A DNA stretch of 64,000 nucleotides from Bacillota bacterium (GTDB lineage: Bacteria; Bacillota; Dehalobacteriia; UBA4068; UBA4997). Below the pieces are notes generated by a model. That model searched no databases and was not told the origin of the DNA. It worked only from the letters and a program-made list of their open reading frames with translations. A program made the position numbers and the translations under genes. Below, one piece after another: positions 25,972-34,585 of the stretch. Positions within the stretch are counted from its first letter, which is position 1. Each line of letters begins with the position of its first letter. The stretch spans positions 1 to 64,000 of the forward strand of contig JAETNY010000007.1 of the NCBI GenBank assembly GCA_021771915.1. Reading direction: 5' to 3'.

Positions 25972-26475
25972 ATGCAGTCACTGGTAATGCCGGAATGGCG
26001 AGCGCCTAAATTTGCCGAATTGCCAAAAGTAGAATTATATATGGATCAGGTGCTGCTGATTTTGGAAGAAGCCTTGCAGCCATTGCTGCTCCAGTCGGAT
26101 ATGCCGAACAAAGTCGGCAAAATCAGCAAAGCCGAGCGACCGCTCACGGCCAGCATGATTAACAACTATGTCAAGCAGGGGTTAATCGAGCCGCCGCAGA
26201 AAAAGCGTTATACTCGCCAGCAGGTTGCGGCGCTGCTGCTTATCAGTCTGCTGAAAAATCTGCTGCCGATTTCCGATATTAAGCTGCTTTTGCAGGCGGC
26301 GGCAGAACAGGGATTGGCCGATTTCTATGACCGCTTTTGCGAGCAGCTGACGGCGCTGCTTGGCGATTTAAGCGCCGCCACGGCCGCCGAACAGCAGGAT
26401 TTGGCGCAGGCCGCCGCTTTGGCGCTGGCTCACAAAATTTATTTACAGAAACAGCTGCACAACCTGACAGTTTAG
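25972..26475 (+). CDS. DUF1836 domain protein
   Basis: 167 aa with LTASMINNYVKQGLIEPPQK and YTRQQVAALLLISLLKNLLP, the MerR-like winged helix of DUF1836. Probably a DNA-binding regulator, but target unknown. It sits at the end of the ywlE-rpiB-ywlG run, 42 bases before the transformylase gene. Confidence 0.82.
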   Translation: MQSLVMPEWRAPKFAELPKVELYMDQVLLILEEALQPLLLQSDMPNKVGKISKAERPLTASMINNYVKQGLIEPPQKKRYTRQQVAALLLISLLKNLLPISDIKLLLQAAAEQGLADFYDRFCEQLTALLGDLSAATAAEQQDLAQAAALALAHKIYLQKQLHNLTV

Positions 26476-26517
26476 TTATCGACACCAAAATATCAGAATT
26501 AAGAGAGGATTTTTTAT

Positions 26518-27696
26518 ATGCAGGAATTAGCCTTAAAATATGGCTGCAATCCCAATCAGAAGCCGGCACGTATTTTTACCAGCCAGGGCGAACTACCCAT
26601 CACTATTTTGAACGGTAACCCCGGCTATATCAATCTGCTGGACGCTTTCAACAGCTGGCAGTTGGTTCGGGAGTTAAAAGCGGCTTGCGGTCTGCCGGCG
26701 GCCGCCTCATTCAAACACGTCAGCCCGGCCGGAGCGGCCGTGGGTGTGCCGCTGGACGAAACACTGAAACAGATTTATTTTGTGGAGGGTCTGGAATTAT
26801 CGCCTATTGCTACGGCCTATGTTCGTGCGCGCGGAGCCGACCGTATGTCGTCTTATGGTGATTTTGCCGCCCTTTCTGACGAGTGTGATGAAGCCACCGC
26901 CCGTTTTCTGCTGCGCGAGGTTTCCGACGGCATTATTGCGCCCAGTTATTCCCCGGCGGCGCTGGAGATTTTGCGCCAAAAGCGCAAAGGAACCTATCTG
27001 GTCATTCAGATTGACCCTGATTATCAGCCTCAGCCTTTGGAGTTAAAGCAGGTTTTTGGTATCAGCTTTGAGCAGCAACGCAATGATGTGCTGATTAATG
27101 CTGATTTGTTAAACGCCTGCCCTCGCCCCACCCAAAACCAGGAAATACCGGAAGACGCTTTGCGTGATTTGCTGATTGCTCTGATTACTTTAAAATATAC
27201 GCAGTCTAATTCCGTCTGCTATGCCAAAGGCGGTCAGGCTATTGGTATTGGCGCCGGGCAGCAGTCGCGTATTCACTGTACAAGACTGGCCGGCAATAAG
27301 GCTGATATCTGGTTTTTGCGTCAGCACCCCAAGGTTTTGAATCTTCCTTTTAAAGCGGATATTCGCCGCCCAGACCGCGATAATACGATTGACGTTTATA
27401 TTTCCGAGGAATGGGAGGACGTGTTGGCCGACGGTGTTTGGCAACATTTCTTCACCAGCCGGCCGGAGCCTTTAAGCCATGAGGAAAAGCGTGAATGGCT
27501 GAAGCAGCTTGATGGCGTTGCGCTTGGTTCCGACGCTTTCTTCCCCTTTGGCGATAACATTGAGCGCGCGCATAAAAGCGGCGTGACTTATATCGCCCAA
27601 ACCGGCGGCTCGGTACGCGATGATAATGTGATTGAAACCTGCGATAAATATGGTATTGCCATGGCCTTTACCGGCGTGCGTTTGTTCCACCATTAA
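26518..27696 (+). CDS. Stand-alone AICAR formyltransferase
   Basis: 392 aa. Transfers the formyl group of 10-formyl-THF to AICAR in purine synthesis, the last transfer step before ring closure. The catalytic-type segment SFKHVSPAGAAVGVP matches the KHxxPxG motif of the transformylase half of PurH; GGQAIGIGAGQQSRIHC and FFPFGDNIERAHKSGVTYI are further conserved blocks. The IMP cyclohydrolase half is absent, so cyclisation must be done by another protein. AGAGAGGATTTTTTAT precedes the ATG. Confidence 0.88.
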   Translation: MQELALKYGCNPNQKPARIFTSQGELPITILNGNPGYINLLDAFNSWQLVRELKAACGLPAAASFKHVSPAGAAVGVPLDETLKQIYFVEGLELSPIATAYVRARGADRMSSYGDFAALSDECDEATARFLLREVSDGIIAPSYSPAALEILRQKRKGTYLVIQIDPDYQPQPLELKQVFGISFEQQRNDVLINADLLNACPRPTQNQEIPEDALRDLLIALITLKYTQSNSVCYAKGGQAIGIGAGQQSRIHCTRLAGNKADIWFLRQHPKVLNLPFKADIRRPDRDNTIDVYISEEWEDVLADGVWQHFFTSRPEPLSHEEKREWLKQLDGVALGSDAFFPFGDNIERAHKSGVTYIAQTGGSVRDDNVIETCDKYGIAMAFTGVRLFHH

Positions 27697-27720
27697 AAAC
27701 AAATGTCTCATAAAAACAAA

Positions 27721-27751
27721 AAAATCCAAGCAAATTTACTTGGATTTTTTT
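27721..27751 (+). terminator. Terminator after the formyltransferase gene
   Basis: AAATCCAAG, loop CAAATTTA, CTTGGATTT followed by a T-run. The remaining bases to 27966 show no gene. Confidence 0.9.
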
Positions 27752-27966
27752 GTTTTTTGGTGGTATAAAAATATGAAAAAAAGAAATGTTTGGAAAACAT
27801 TTACACAACCGAATTTATCAAACAGAAAGGGTTTGGCGACCGTTTGGAGGGAAGCCATAAAGCCGCCAAACCAAAAAGGGATTAAGTAAAAAAGAAAGTT
27901 AAAAGGGGAAAAACTAAAAGAATGTTGAAAAACGCATTACATCTCAGGCAGATGCTTAAAACAATA

Positions 27967-28021
27967 AAACCCATCAAACACCGATGGGAAAACAAAAAAC
28001 GGCTCAACAGGTGAACCGCGG
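27967..28021 (-). terminator. Tandem terminators of the riboswitch RNA
   Basis: Minus strand: CGGTTCA-CCTGT-TGAGCCG then TTTTTTGTTTT, and immediately after CCCATC-loop-GATGGG then TTTTATTG. Both fit rho-independent terminators. Together they end the transcript before it could reach the transformylase gene. Confidence 0.75.
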
Positions 28022-28091
28022 ATAAAACATCAATGACGAAATAAAAGCGCAAGCTGATATTTCCTGCCAAAGCCTCCCACCCTAAAGGCAA

Positions 28092-28285
28092 AAGCAACAT
28101 TTACGGCAAATATCCTGACTTATGACTCTTTCTCCCAGAAACCTTCTCAAGCCAAAGCAAAAAACGGCTCAATGGTGAACATTCTGTTCGTCGTCAAATA
28201 CAGTAGAGTTTGGACTGCGCCGGATTCTCACCGGCTTCCTTTTTAAGCTGTTAACATAAGTTAATTCAGCACCGTAAACTTTCAA
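28092..28285 (-). ncRNA. Cobalamin riboswitch
   Basis: Minus strand matches the conserved core of the cobalamin aptamer: GGTGCTGAATT, GCTTAAAAAGGAAGCCGGTG, AGAATCCGGCGCAGTCC, CTACTGTA, CACCATTGAGCC and AGTCAGGATATTTGCCG. A consensus promoter lies just upstream. No gene follows on this strand; the frame of the 72-aa track ORF runs across both terminators and is not convincing. It probably controls a short RNA. Confidence 0.85.
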
Positions 28286-28302
28286 TATTCAGTTATACTC
28301 AT

Positions 28303-28331
28303 ATTATACACAGAAGATTGGGGATTGTCAA
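28303..28331 (-). promoter_or_regulatory. Consensus promoter of the riboswitch RNA
   Basis: TTGACA, 17 bases, TATAAT on the minus strand, an exact sigma-70-type match placed to start transcription just before the cobalamin aptamer. Confidence 0.85.
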
Positions 28332-28372
28332 GGGTTTGCGGCAAAATAAATGCCTATATTACCCGGTTTTTT

Positions 28373-28894
28373 CTACATTTTTTCCACAGGCTGACCGGCC
28401 ACCCCGGCCACCAGATGCGCAGGAATTTCCGGCATCAATTCATGATTGATTACCTGCAAAAATTTGGTGATAACAGCCAACTGCTCTGCTGGAAAATATT
28501 CCCGGATACGCTCCATCACCCGATTAACATAGGTACGGCTTAAATTATAATATTCATAATATTTATCTGTAACCATCAGATGATATTCGCGCTTATCATC
28601 AGCTGAACGCACCTTTTTTATATAGCCCTTGCTAATCAGACTATTAATCTTATAAGCTGCATTAGGCGGTGATATTTTAATAAATGAGGCAAATTCATTA
28701 ACCGTCGGATTATTCAAAGCATGAATAGTTTCCACACAAAGCGTTTCCACCGTCGTCAAAGAAGCTTCCCGTTCATGCAGCTGTGAGAACATCTCCTGAT
28801 AAAAATGAATTTTAAATTTAGCATAAATTTCGGCAAAATTTGCCTCCAGCTTGTTATCAAACTGCTTATTTTCCGCTATCATCTCTATGCGCAC
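28373..28894 (-). CDS. MarR-family regulator, FabT-like
   Basis: 173 aa. Winged helix with VNEFASFIKISPPNAAYKIN as recognition helix region and KKVRSADDKREYHLMVTDK as wing. It is the last gene of the fatty-acid operon (58 bases after fabZ), and MarR-type FabT represses fab operons in other Firmicutes, so it probably binds the repeats in front of acpP; that link is inference. A long-chain acyl-ACP corepressor would be expected by analogy with FabT. Confidence 0.8.
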   Translation of the reverse strand: MRIEMIAENKQFDNKLEANFAEIYAKFKIHFYQEMFSQLHEREASLTTVETLCVETIHALNNPTVNEFASFIKISPPNAAYKINSLISKGYIKKVRSADDKREYHLMVTDKYYEYYNLSRTYVNRVMERIREYFPAEQLAVITKFLQVINHELMPEIPAHLVAGVAGQPVEKM

Positions 28895-28951
28895 CTACTT
28901 AATCTTACTTCCCACCCAATCAACCTTACCCAAACCTTTTACCAAGCCAGC

Positions 28952-29389
28952 TTATTCGCCAATCGCAAAGGAAAGTTCTGCCATCGCCGCCACTTTGCCG
29001 TTTACCTTAGCCACGCCCTTGCCAATACCCAACGGCCCCCGGCGATTAATCAACTCACACTCTAACTCCAGAATATCGCCCGGCTCCACTTTAGCTTTAA
29101 AGCGAGCGTTTTTCACGCCGCCAAAAAACACCAGCTGACCAGCCGCCTCCGGGTCGGTCAGGGTTGCTACCGCGCCCACCTGCGCCAGCGCCTCCAAAAT
29201 CAACACGCCAGGCATAACATGCCGCCCCGGAAAATGACCGCAAAACTGATGCTCATTAGCTGAAACGCATTTATAACCCTTGGCCCATTTACCCGGCTCA
29301 TAATCGGTTATTCTATCCACCAGCAAAAATGGATAACGATGCGGCAGAATTTTTTCAATCTCATTAGAATTTAACTGCATTTTCTTCAT
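28952..29389 (-). CDS. fabZ: 3-hydroxyacyl-ACP dehydratase
   Basis: 145 aa. Dehydrates 3-hydroxyacyl-ACP in each elongation cycle. HRYPFLLVDRITDYEPG near the start and GHFPGRHVMPGVLILEALAQ with the catalytic His and Glu are intact. Follows fabF by 19 bases. No FabM or FabN isomerase is seen in the operon, so how unsaturated acids are made is not explained here. Confidence 0.94.
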   Translation of the reverse strand: MKKMQLNSNEIEKILPHRYPFLLVDRITDYEPGKWAKGYKCVSANEHQFCGHFPGRHVMPGVLILEALAQVGAVATLTDPEAAGQLVFFGGVKNARFKAKVEPGDILELECELINRRGPLGIGKGVAKVNGKVAAMAELSFAIGE

Positions 29390-29408
29390 TCCTATTCTAA
29401 TCTGTTAA

Positions 29409-30653
29409 TTAAAGCTTGCCAAAAATCAATGAGGCATTATGACCGCCAAAGCCAAAGGAGTTGGACATGGCCAGACTAATTTCTGCTGTGCGCGCTTTAT
29501 TCGGCACAATATCCAAATCACAATCCGGGTCCGGTACCTGATAGTTAATAGTTGGCAAAATAATGCCATTATGCATGGAAAGTGCGGTAAACACTGCCTC
29601 CACGGCGCCGCTGGCGCCCAACATATGCCCCACCATCGACTTGGTGGAACTGACTTGCAGCTTGTTAGCCGCTGCACCAAAAACCTGCTTAACGGCTCCG
29701 GTTTCCGCCTTATCGTTCAGCTGAGTGGAAGTGCCATGCGCATTTAAATAAACAATATCCTCCGCCTGCACGCCAGCATCAGCCAAAGCCAGGCGCATGC
29801 AGTTGGCCGCCCCGGAACCGTCCGGACGCGGCGCTGTGATGTGATAAGCGTCACAATTAGAAGCATAGCCTTTCAATTCACAGTAAATCTTAGCGCCCCG
29901 GGCCATGGCATGCTCATATTCCTCCAAAACCAGAATACCAGCGCCCTCGCCCATTACAAAGCCATTACGTTCCTTATCAAAAGGAATGGAAGCGCGGCTT
30001 GGGTCCTCACTTTCCGAAAGCGCACGCATGGAAGTAAAACCGCCTACGCCCAGCGGTGTAATGCTGGCTTCTGCGCCGCCGCAAACCATCATATCCGCAT
30101 AACCGTCACGTATCAGACGGAAAGCATCGCCAACCGCATTAGTGCCGCCGGCACAGGCCGTCACCGGGCAAGTACACATACCCTGCAAACCATAAGTAAT
30201 TGCAATATGGCCAGCCGCCATATTACCAATAGACATGGGAATAAAAAAGGGCGAAACCCGGTCAAAGCTGTAATCCAGACCTTTTGAGTGTTCACGCTCA
30301 ATCGCACTTAAGCCGCCAATACCACTGGAAACTGTCACACCAATACGGCCGGCGTCTTCTCGCTCAACATGCAGGCCACTGTCCAGCATGGCCTCCTGCG
30401 CCGCAATCAAAGCAAACTGCGTAAATCTATCCAACTTGCGCGCTTCTTTTTTATCCAAAAAATCCTCAACGCGCAGATTTTTAACCTCTGCCGCCAGCTT
30501 AACCTTGTGGTCGCTGACATCAAAGGCTGTAATCGTCGCAATGCCGCAGCTGCCCTCTTTGGCCGCCGCAAAACTGGCCTGCGCTGTATGGCCAATCGGT
30601 GTTACCGCCCCCAGGCCGGAAACAACCACCCGTCTTTTTTCGCTTTTTTCCAT
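29409..30653 (-). CDS. fabF: Beta-ketoacyl-ACP synthase II
   Basis: 414 aa. Condenses malonyl-ACP with acyl-ACP. The Cys-His-His triad is visible: CPVTACAGGTNAVGDAF, YLNAHGTSTQLND and KSMVGHMLGASGAVEA. Ends with NSFGFGGHNASLIF. Follows fabG at 22 bases. Full length. Confidence 0.95.
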   Translation of the reverse strand: MEKSEKRRVVVSGLGAVTPIGHTAQASFAAAKEGSCGIATITAFDVSDHKVKLAAEVKNLRVEDFLDKKEARKLDRFTQFALIAAQEAMLDSGLHVEREDAGRIGVTVSSGIGGLSAIEREHSKGLDYSFDRVSPFFIPMSIGNMAAGHIAITYGLQGMCTCPVTACAGGTNAVGDAFRLIRDGYADMMVCGGAEASITPLGVGGFTSMRALSESEDPSRASIPFDKERNGFVMGEGAGILVLEEYEHAMARGAKIYCELKGYASNCDAYHITAPRPDGSGAANCMRLALADAGVQAEDIVYLNAHGTSTQLNDKAETGAVKQVFGAAANKLQVSSTKSMVGHMLGASGAVEAVFTALSMHNGIILPTINYQVPDPDCDLDIVPNKARTAEISLAMSNSFGFGGHNASLIFGKL

Positions 30654-30675
30654 ATCTGCTTAAACTCCTTATTAT

Positions 30676-31437
30676 TTACATTGCCATGCCGCCGTCTACG
30701 CGCAGCACCTGTCCAGTGATGTAGGCGGCCTGCGGTGAAGCCAGAAACAGCGCGGCCGCCGCCACGTCCTCCGGCTGCCCCATGCGTCCGGCAGGTATGC
30801 CCTCCAGCATTTTAGCGCGCACCGCCTCTGGCAGTTCTGCCGTCATGGCAGTTTCAATAAAGCCCGGCGCCAGTGCATTTACCGTCACATTACGACTGGC
30901 CAGTTCTCTGGCCAGTGATTTGGTCATACCAATAATACCGGCCTTGCTGGCTGCATAATTGACCTGACCGGCGTTACCACGCAGCGCAACCACGCTGCTG
31001 ATATTGATAATCCTGCCAAAGCGCTGCTTCATCATCAACTTGCTGGCCTGTTTCATACACAAAAAAGCGCCGCGCAGGTTGGTGGAAAGCACCGCGTCAA
31101 AATCATCTGCTGAAAGACGCAGCAGTAACGCATCACGCGTAATACCGGCGTTATTCACCAGAATATCCACGCCGCCCAGCTGCTGCACCATCTCCGCAAA
31201 CAGCTTTGCAACATCTTCTTCCTTGCTGATATCCGCATAACAGCAGACCGCCTGAACACCAAAAGCCCGACATTCCGCCGCCGTGGCCTCGGCCTCCTCC
31301 TCGCTGCCCACAAAGTTTATCATAATATCCGCGCCGGCCTCCGCCAGCTGCAAGGCAATGGCCCGGCCAATGCCCCGGTTGCCGCCCGTAACCAGCGCCC
31401 GGCGGCCTTTTAAGGTTTCGCTTAACAACTTGCTCAT
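30676..31437 (-). CDS. fabG: 3-oxoacyl-ACP reductase
   Basis: 253 aa short-chain dehydrogenase using NADPH. Cofactor motif TGGNRGIGRAIA, NNAGITRD, catalytic Ser-Tyr-Lys in INISSVVALRGNAGQVNYAASK, and the C-terminal TGQVLRVDGGMAM. Its ATG overlaps the fabD stop by four bases. A second SDR of similar type lies at 59548. Confidence 0.94.
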   Translation of the reverse strand: MSKLLSETLKGRRALVTGGNRGIGRAIALQLAEAGADIMINFVGSEEEAEATAAECRAFGVQAVCCYADISKEEDVAKLFAEMVQQLGGVDILVNNAGITRDALLLRLSADDFDAVLSTNLRGAFLCMKQASKLMMKQRFGRIINISSVVALRGNAGQVNYAASKAGIIGMTKSLARELASRNVTVNALAPGFIETAMTAELPEAVRAKMLEGIPAGRMGQPEDVAAAALFLASPQAAYITGQVLRVDGGMAM

Positions 31438-32381
31438 GCCAGCGCCCCCTGGTTATGCAAAGCAGCAATCGTCTGGCGGAAACTTTCCGCGTCCTCAATG
31501 TTATAGGTTTTAATACCTTTAACCGTCTTGCGGATAAAACCAGAAAGCGCCTTGCCCGGACCAATCTCAATCACTGTATCAATGCCCTGCTCCGCCATAT
31601 AGCGTACAGTATCCTCAAACAGAACGCTCTGGTGTACCTGCTTTTCCAACAACTCCGGCAATGTTTCGTCCTGTCCCAGCGGACGCGCCGTAGCATTGAA
31701 AATAACCGGGAAATCCATCTCTCCAAATTCAGCATTCTGAAATTCATCATGAAGTTTTTCCGCTGCCGAGTCCATTAACGCCGTATGGAATGGCCCGCTG
31801 ACTTTCAAGGGCAGGCAACGTTTGGCGCCGGCGTCCAAAGCCATTTTAGCCGCTTCGTCCACCGCTGTTTGCGCACCTCCGATTACCAGCTGCATCGGGC
31901 AGTTATAATTGGCAATGGAAACCACGCCCAGTCCCATAGACTCGCACTGCTCGCAAATGGCCTGCAATTTCTCACGCTCCAGACCCAGAACAGCCGTCAT
32001 ACCACAGGGAATATCTTTAACCGCTTCCTCCATAGCCTGGCCGCGGAAAGCTGCCAGCGCCACCGCTGTCTGGGCGTCAAAAACACCGGCCGCCTGCAAA
32101 GCGGAATATTCGCCCAGGCTTAAGCCGGCCGCCATCTGCGGCTGCAAACCAGCGTCGCGCAGAAGCGCATTCACTCCGGCCGCAAAAGCCACCATACAGG
32201 GCTGGGTATATTCTGTACGTGTCAAAACATCTTCAGGCCCCTCAAAAGAAATACGCTTCAAATCAAAATCCACGTCCAAATTATCAATAACCTCACGGTA
32301 ACGGTCAAACTCCTGATAAAAATCGCGCCCCATACCAGCACGCTGACTTCCCTGACCGGCATAAACAAATGCTAAATTCAA
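31434..32381 (-). CDS. fabD: Malonyl-CoA:ACP transacylase
   Basis: 315 aa. Loads malonyl groups onto ACP. AFVYAGQGSQRAGMG at the start, the nucleophile elbow AAGLSLGEYSAL, and the histidine in KVSGPFHTALM. Starts about 80 bases after the NMO-like gene; next gene fabG overlaps its stop. Confidence 0.94.
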   Translation of the reverse strand: MNLAFVYAGQGSQRAGMGRDFYQEFDRYREVIDNLDVDFDLKRISFEGPEDVLTRTEYTQPCMVAFAAGVNALLRDAGLQPQMAAGLSLGEYSALQAAGVFDAQTAVALAAFRGQAMEEAVKDIPCGMTAVLGLEREKLQAICEQCESMGLGVVSIANYNCPMQLVIGGAQTAVDEAAKMALDAGAKRCLPLKVSGPFHTALMDSAAEKLHDEFQNAEFGEMDFPVIFNATARPLGQDETLPELLEKQVHQSVLFEDTVRYMAEQGIDTVIEIGPGKALSGFIRKTVKGIKTYNIEDAESFRQTIAALHNQGALA

Positions 32382-32462
32382 GTTCTTATCCCCCTATTCT
32401 AATGCTTAACTATACTAAAATCATTTTTTTGATATACTTAATTATGCTTATTTTCCTGAAAA

Positions 32463-33527
32463 TTATTTTTTGATTTCCTTACACAATTCAGCCAGCAACT
32501 CATCAACATGCAGCATTTTCTGCACCCGGCCGACATTGCTGCCGCAGAAAAACAGACCTTTTTCCCAGTTGCCGCGCACCGCCTCAATCAAAGCCTGGGT
32601 GATGCAATACGGCGTTTCCTGCGGCTTACAGCTGGTTATACAGGCAGCGCAGCGCTGTGGCGCAATCCGCCCCAATGACGCCAGCCGCTCCAACAAAGGA
32701 CTCTTCAGCGCCCGTCCCGGCATGCCAACCGGGCTTTGCACAATCTGCACATCTTCCGGTTTGGCCGCCAGCATAATTTCTTTATAACCCGGAGCAGCGT
32801 CACATTCATAGGTGGCAATAAAACGTGTTGCAATCTGGGCGCCGGCCGCCCCAGCCTGAATATATTCCGCCACGTCCTGACCCGTAAACACACCGCCGGC
32901 CACAAAAATCGGTATCTGACAGTTATATTTCTGCTCATAAGGCACCAACTCCGCGCGCACCTCCGGCAGTAATTCGGCCAGTGTTTTAGTATGTCCGGCC
33001 AGCAGTTCATCGCGCTTAAAGCCCAGATGACCGCCAGCCTCAGCCCCCTCAATTACCACAAAATCAGGCACATGGTTAAAACTGCGATCCCAACGACGAC
33101 AGATAGTGCGCGCCGCCTTGCCACTGGAAACAATCGGCGCCAACAAAACGTCCGGATTATCAACAGCCAGTCCCGGCAAATCTAAAGGCAGGCCCGCGCC
33201 GCAAATAATAGCGTCAGCCCCAGCCCGCACGGCCGTCTGCACCGCCTGCGGATATTGTCTGGTGGCTACCATAATGTTCACGCCCACCAAACCTCGTCCG
33301 GTCGCCATACGCAAAGCCTTTTTTATTTCCTCCTGTAAGGCGCGCAGATTAGCGCGCCAGGGGTTTTGCCAGAAATCCGGCTCATTAAAACCAGTATTCG
33401 CACTGCTAATAACCCCCAAAGCCCCACAGGCGGCTACGCTGCCAGCCAGATTACCCAGTGATACACCAATGCCCATACCACCTTGGATAATCGGCAATGT
33501 TAAATGCCGACCTTTAATCAGCGTCAT
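32463..33527 (-). CDS. Nitronate monooxygenase-like flavoprotein
   Basis: 354 aa TIM-barrel FMN protein of the NMO/FabK superfamily: IIQGGMGIGVSLGNLAGSVA, VEGAEAGGHLGFK, PIFVAGGVFTGQDVAEY. Unlike FabK it carries a C-terminal cysteine cluster, CAACITSCKPQETPYC (CX2CX3CX7C), which could bind a metal or Fe-S cluster. Its ATG shares one base with the fabK stop, so it is tied to fatty-acid synthesis; an alternative reductase or nitronate detoxification role cannot be decided. Confidence 0.82.
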   Translation of the reverse strand: MTLIKGRHLTLPIIQGGMGIGVSLGNLAGSVAACGALGVISSANTGFNEPDFWQNPWRANLRALQEEIKKALRMATGRGLVGVNIMVATRQYPQAVQTAVRAGADAIICGAGLPLDLPGLAVDNPDVLLAPIVSSGKAARTICRRWDRSFNHVPDFVVIEGAEAGGHLGFKRDELLAGHTKTLAELLPEVRAELVPYEQKYNCQIPIFVAGGVFTGQDVAEYIQAGAAGAQIATRFIATYECDAAPGYKEIMLAAKPEDVQIVQSPVGMPGRALKSPLLERLASLGRIAPQRCAACITSCKPQETPYCITQALIEAVRGNWEKGLFFCGSNVGRVQKMLHVDELLAELCKEIKK

Positions 33528-34471
33528 TACTCATCGCTCCCAATTTTTTCGCCCAGGCTCTGCCAAACCGGCTGCAAATTGCCGACCAATTCCGTAAAAA
33601 TCTGTCGCAGCGGTTTAATTTCTTTCAGCTGTCCAGCCACCTGACCAGCCATTAAGCTGCCGCGCTGCACATCGCCATCAAATACGGCGCGACGCAGGCT
33701 GCCCAGCGTAAATTTTTCCAGTTCTAAAAGTTCTGCACCGTTCTTTTCCAGCTTAAGATAATCACGCGTCATCGCATTTTTCAAAATGCGCACCGGAGCG
33801 CCGGCAATACGCCCGGTAACGGTGGTGCTGTTATCTTTGGCTTTCAAAACAGCTTCTTTATAATTGGCGTGAATTGGACATTCCTCACTGACCAGCAGGC
33901 AGGTTCCCAACTGCGCTCCCACCGCGCCCAGGGCAAACGCCGCCAGCAGCTGCCGGCTGTCTGCAATGCCGCCCGCCGCCACCACCGGAATTTGCACCGC
34001 GTCCACAACCTGCGGCAATAAAGCCATTGTAGTCGCTTCACCGATATGACCGCCGGACTCACAGCCCTCGGCAATCAACAGGTCTGCGCCGCCCTGTTCC
34101 AGACGGCGTGCCAATGCAACGCCGGAAATTACCGGAATAACCTTAATGCCGGCGCCTTTCCACATTTCCATGTATTTGCTGGGACTGCCGGCGCCCGTGG
34201 TAACCACCGGAACCTGCTCTCTGACCAGCAGCTCCGCCATTTTATCACATTCCGGATTCATCAGCATTAAATTAACGCCAAACGGCTTATCGGTCAGGCT
34301 TTTAGCGCGCTTAATATGCTCCTCCAGCATTTCCGCGTTCATGCCGCCGCTGCCAATTATACCCAAAGCGCCAGCGTTAGAAGCCGCCGCAGCAAATTCA
34401 CCAGTGGCAATATTAGCCATGCCGCCCTGAATAAAAGGAAATTCCAAACCTAAAATTTCCCGTAAAGTCAT
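33527..34471 (-). CDS. fabK: Enoyl-ACP reductase II
   Basis: 314 aa FMN-dependent enoyl-ACP reductase. IQGGMANIATGEFAAAASNA, PFGVNLMLMNPE, GCESGGHIGEATTMALLP and VVAAGGIADSRQLLAA are FabK blocks. No FabI is present in the operon, so this is the likely last-step enzyme of elongation. The residue after MAN is IATG where many NMO proteins differ, which helps separate it from its neighbour. Confidence 0.9.
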   Translation of the reverse strand: MTLREILGLEFPFIQGGMANIATGEFAAAASNAGALGIIGSGGMNAEMLEEHIKRAKSLTDKPFGVNLMLMNPECDKMAELLVREQVPVVTTGAGSPSKYMEMWKGAGIKVIPVISGVALARRLEQGGADLLIAEGCESGGHIGEATTMALLPQVVDAVQIPVVAAGGIADSRQLLAAFALGAVGAQLGTCLLVSEECPIHANYKEAVLKAKDNSTTVTGRIAGAPVRILKNAMTRDYLKLEKNGAELLELEKFTLGSLRRAVFDGDVQRGSLMAGQVAGQLKEIKPLRQIFTELVGNLQPVWQSLGEKIGSDE

Positions 34472-34585
34472 ATTTTGCTTTCCCCTCTTTATTGGTTTTG
34501 TATCACAAAATTTAATTATATCATATAATAACTATATATGCCATATTTTTTTATATTTATTAACAATTCTTTTTTAACAGCCCGT

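Noticed and set aside
27882-28100. 72-aa frame starting at the end of the cobalamin aptamer
   Set aside because: It runs through both terminators, has no ribosome site, and the hydrophobic sequence resembles no family; the T-rich terminator strand explains the Phe/Leu content.
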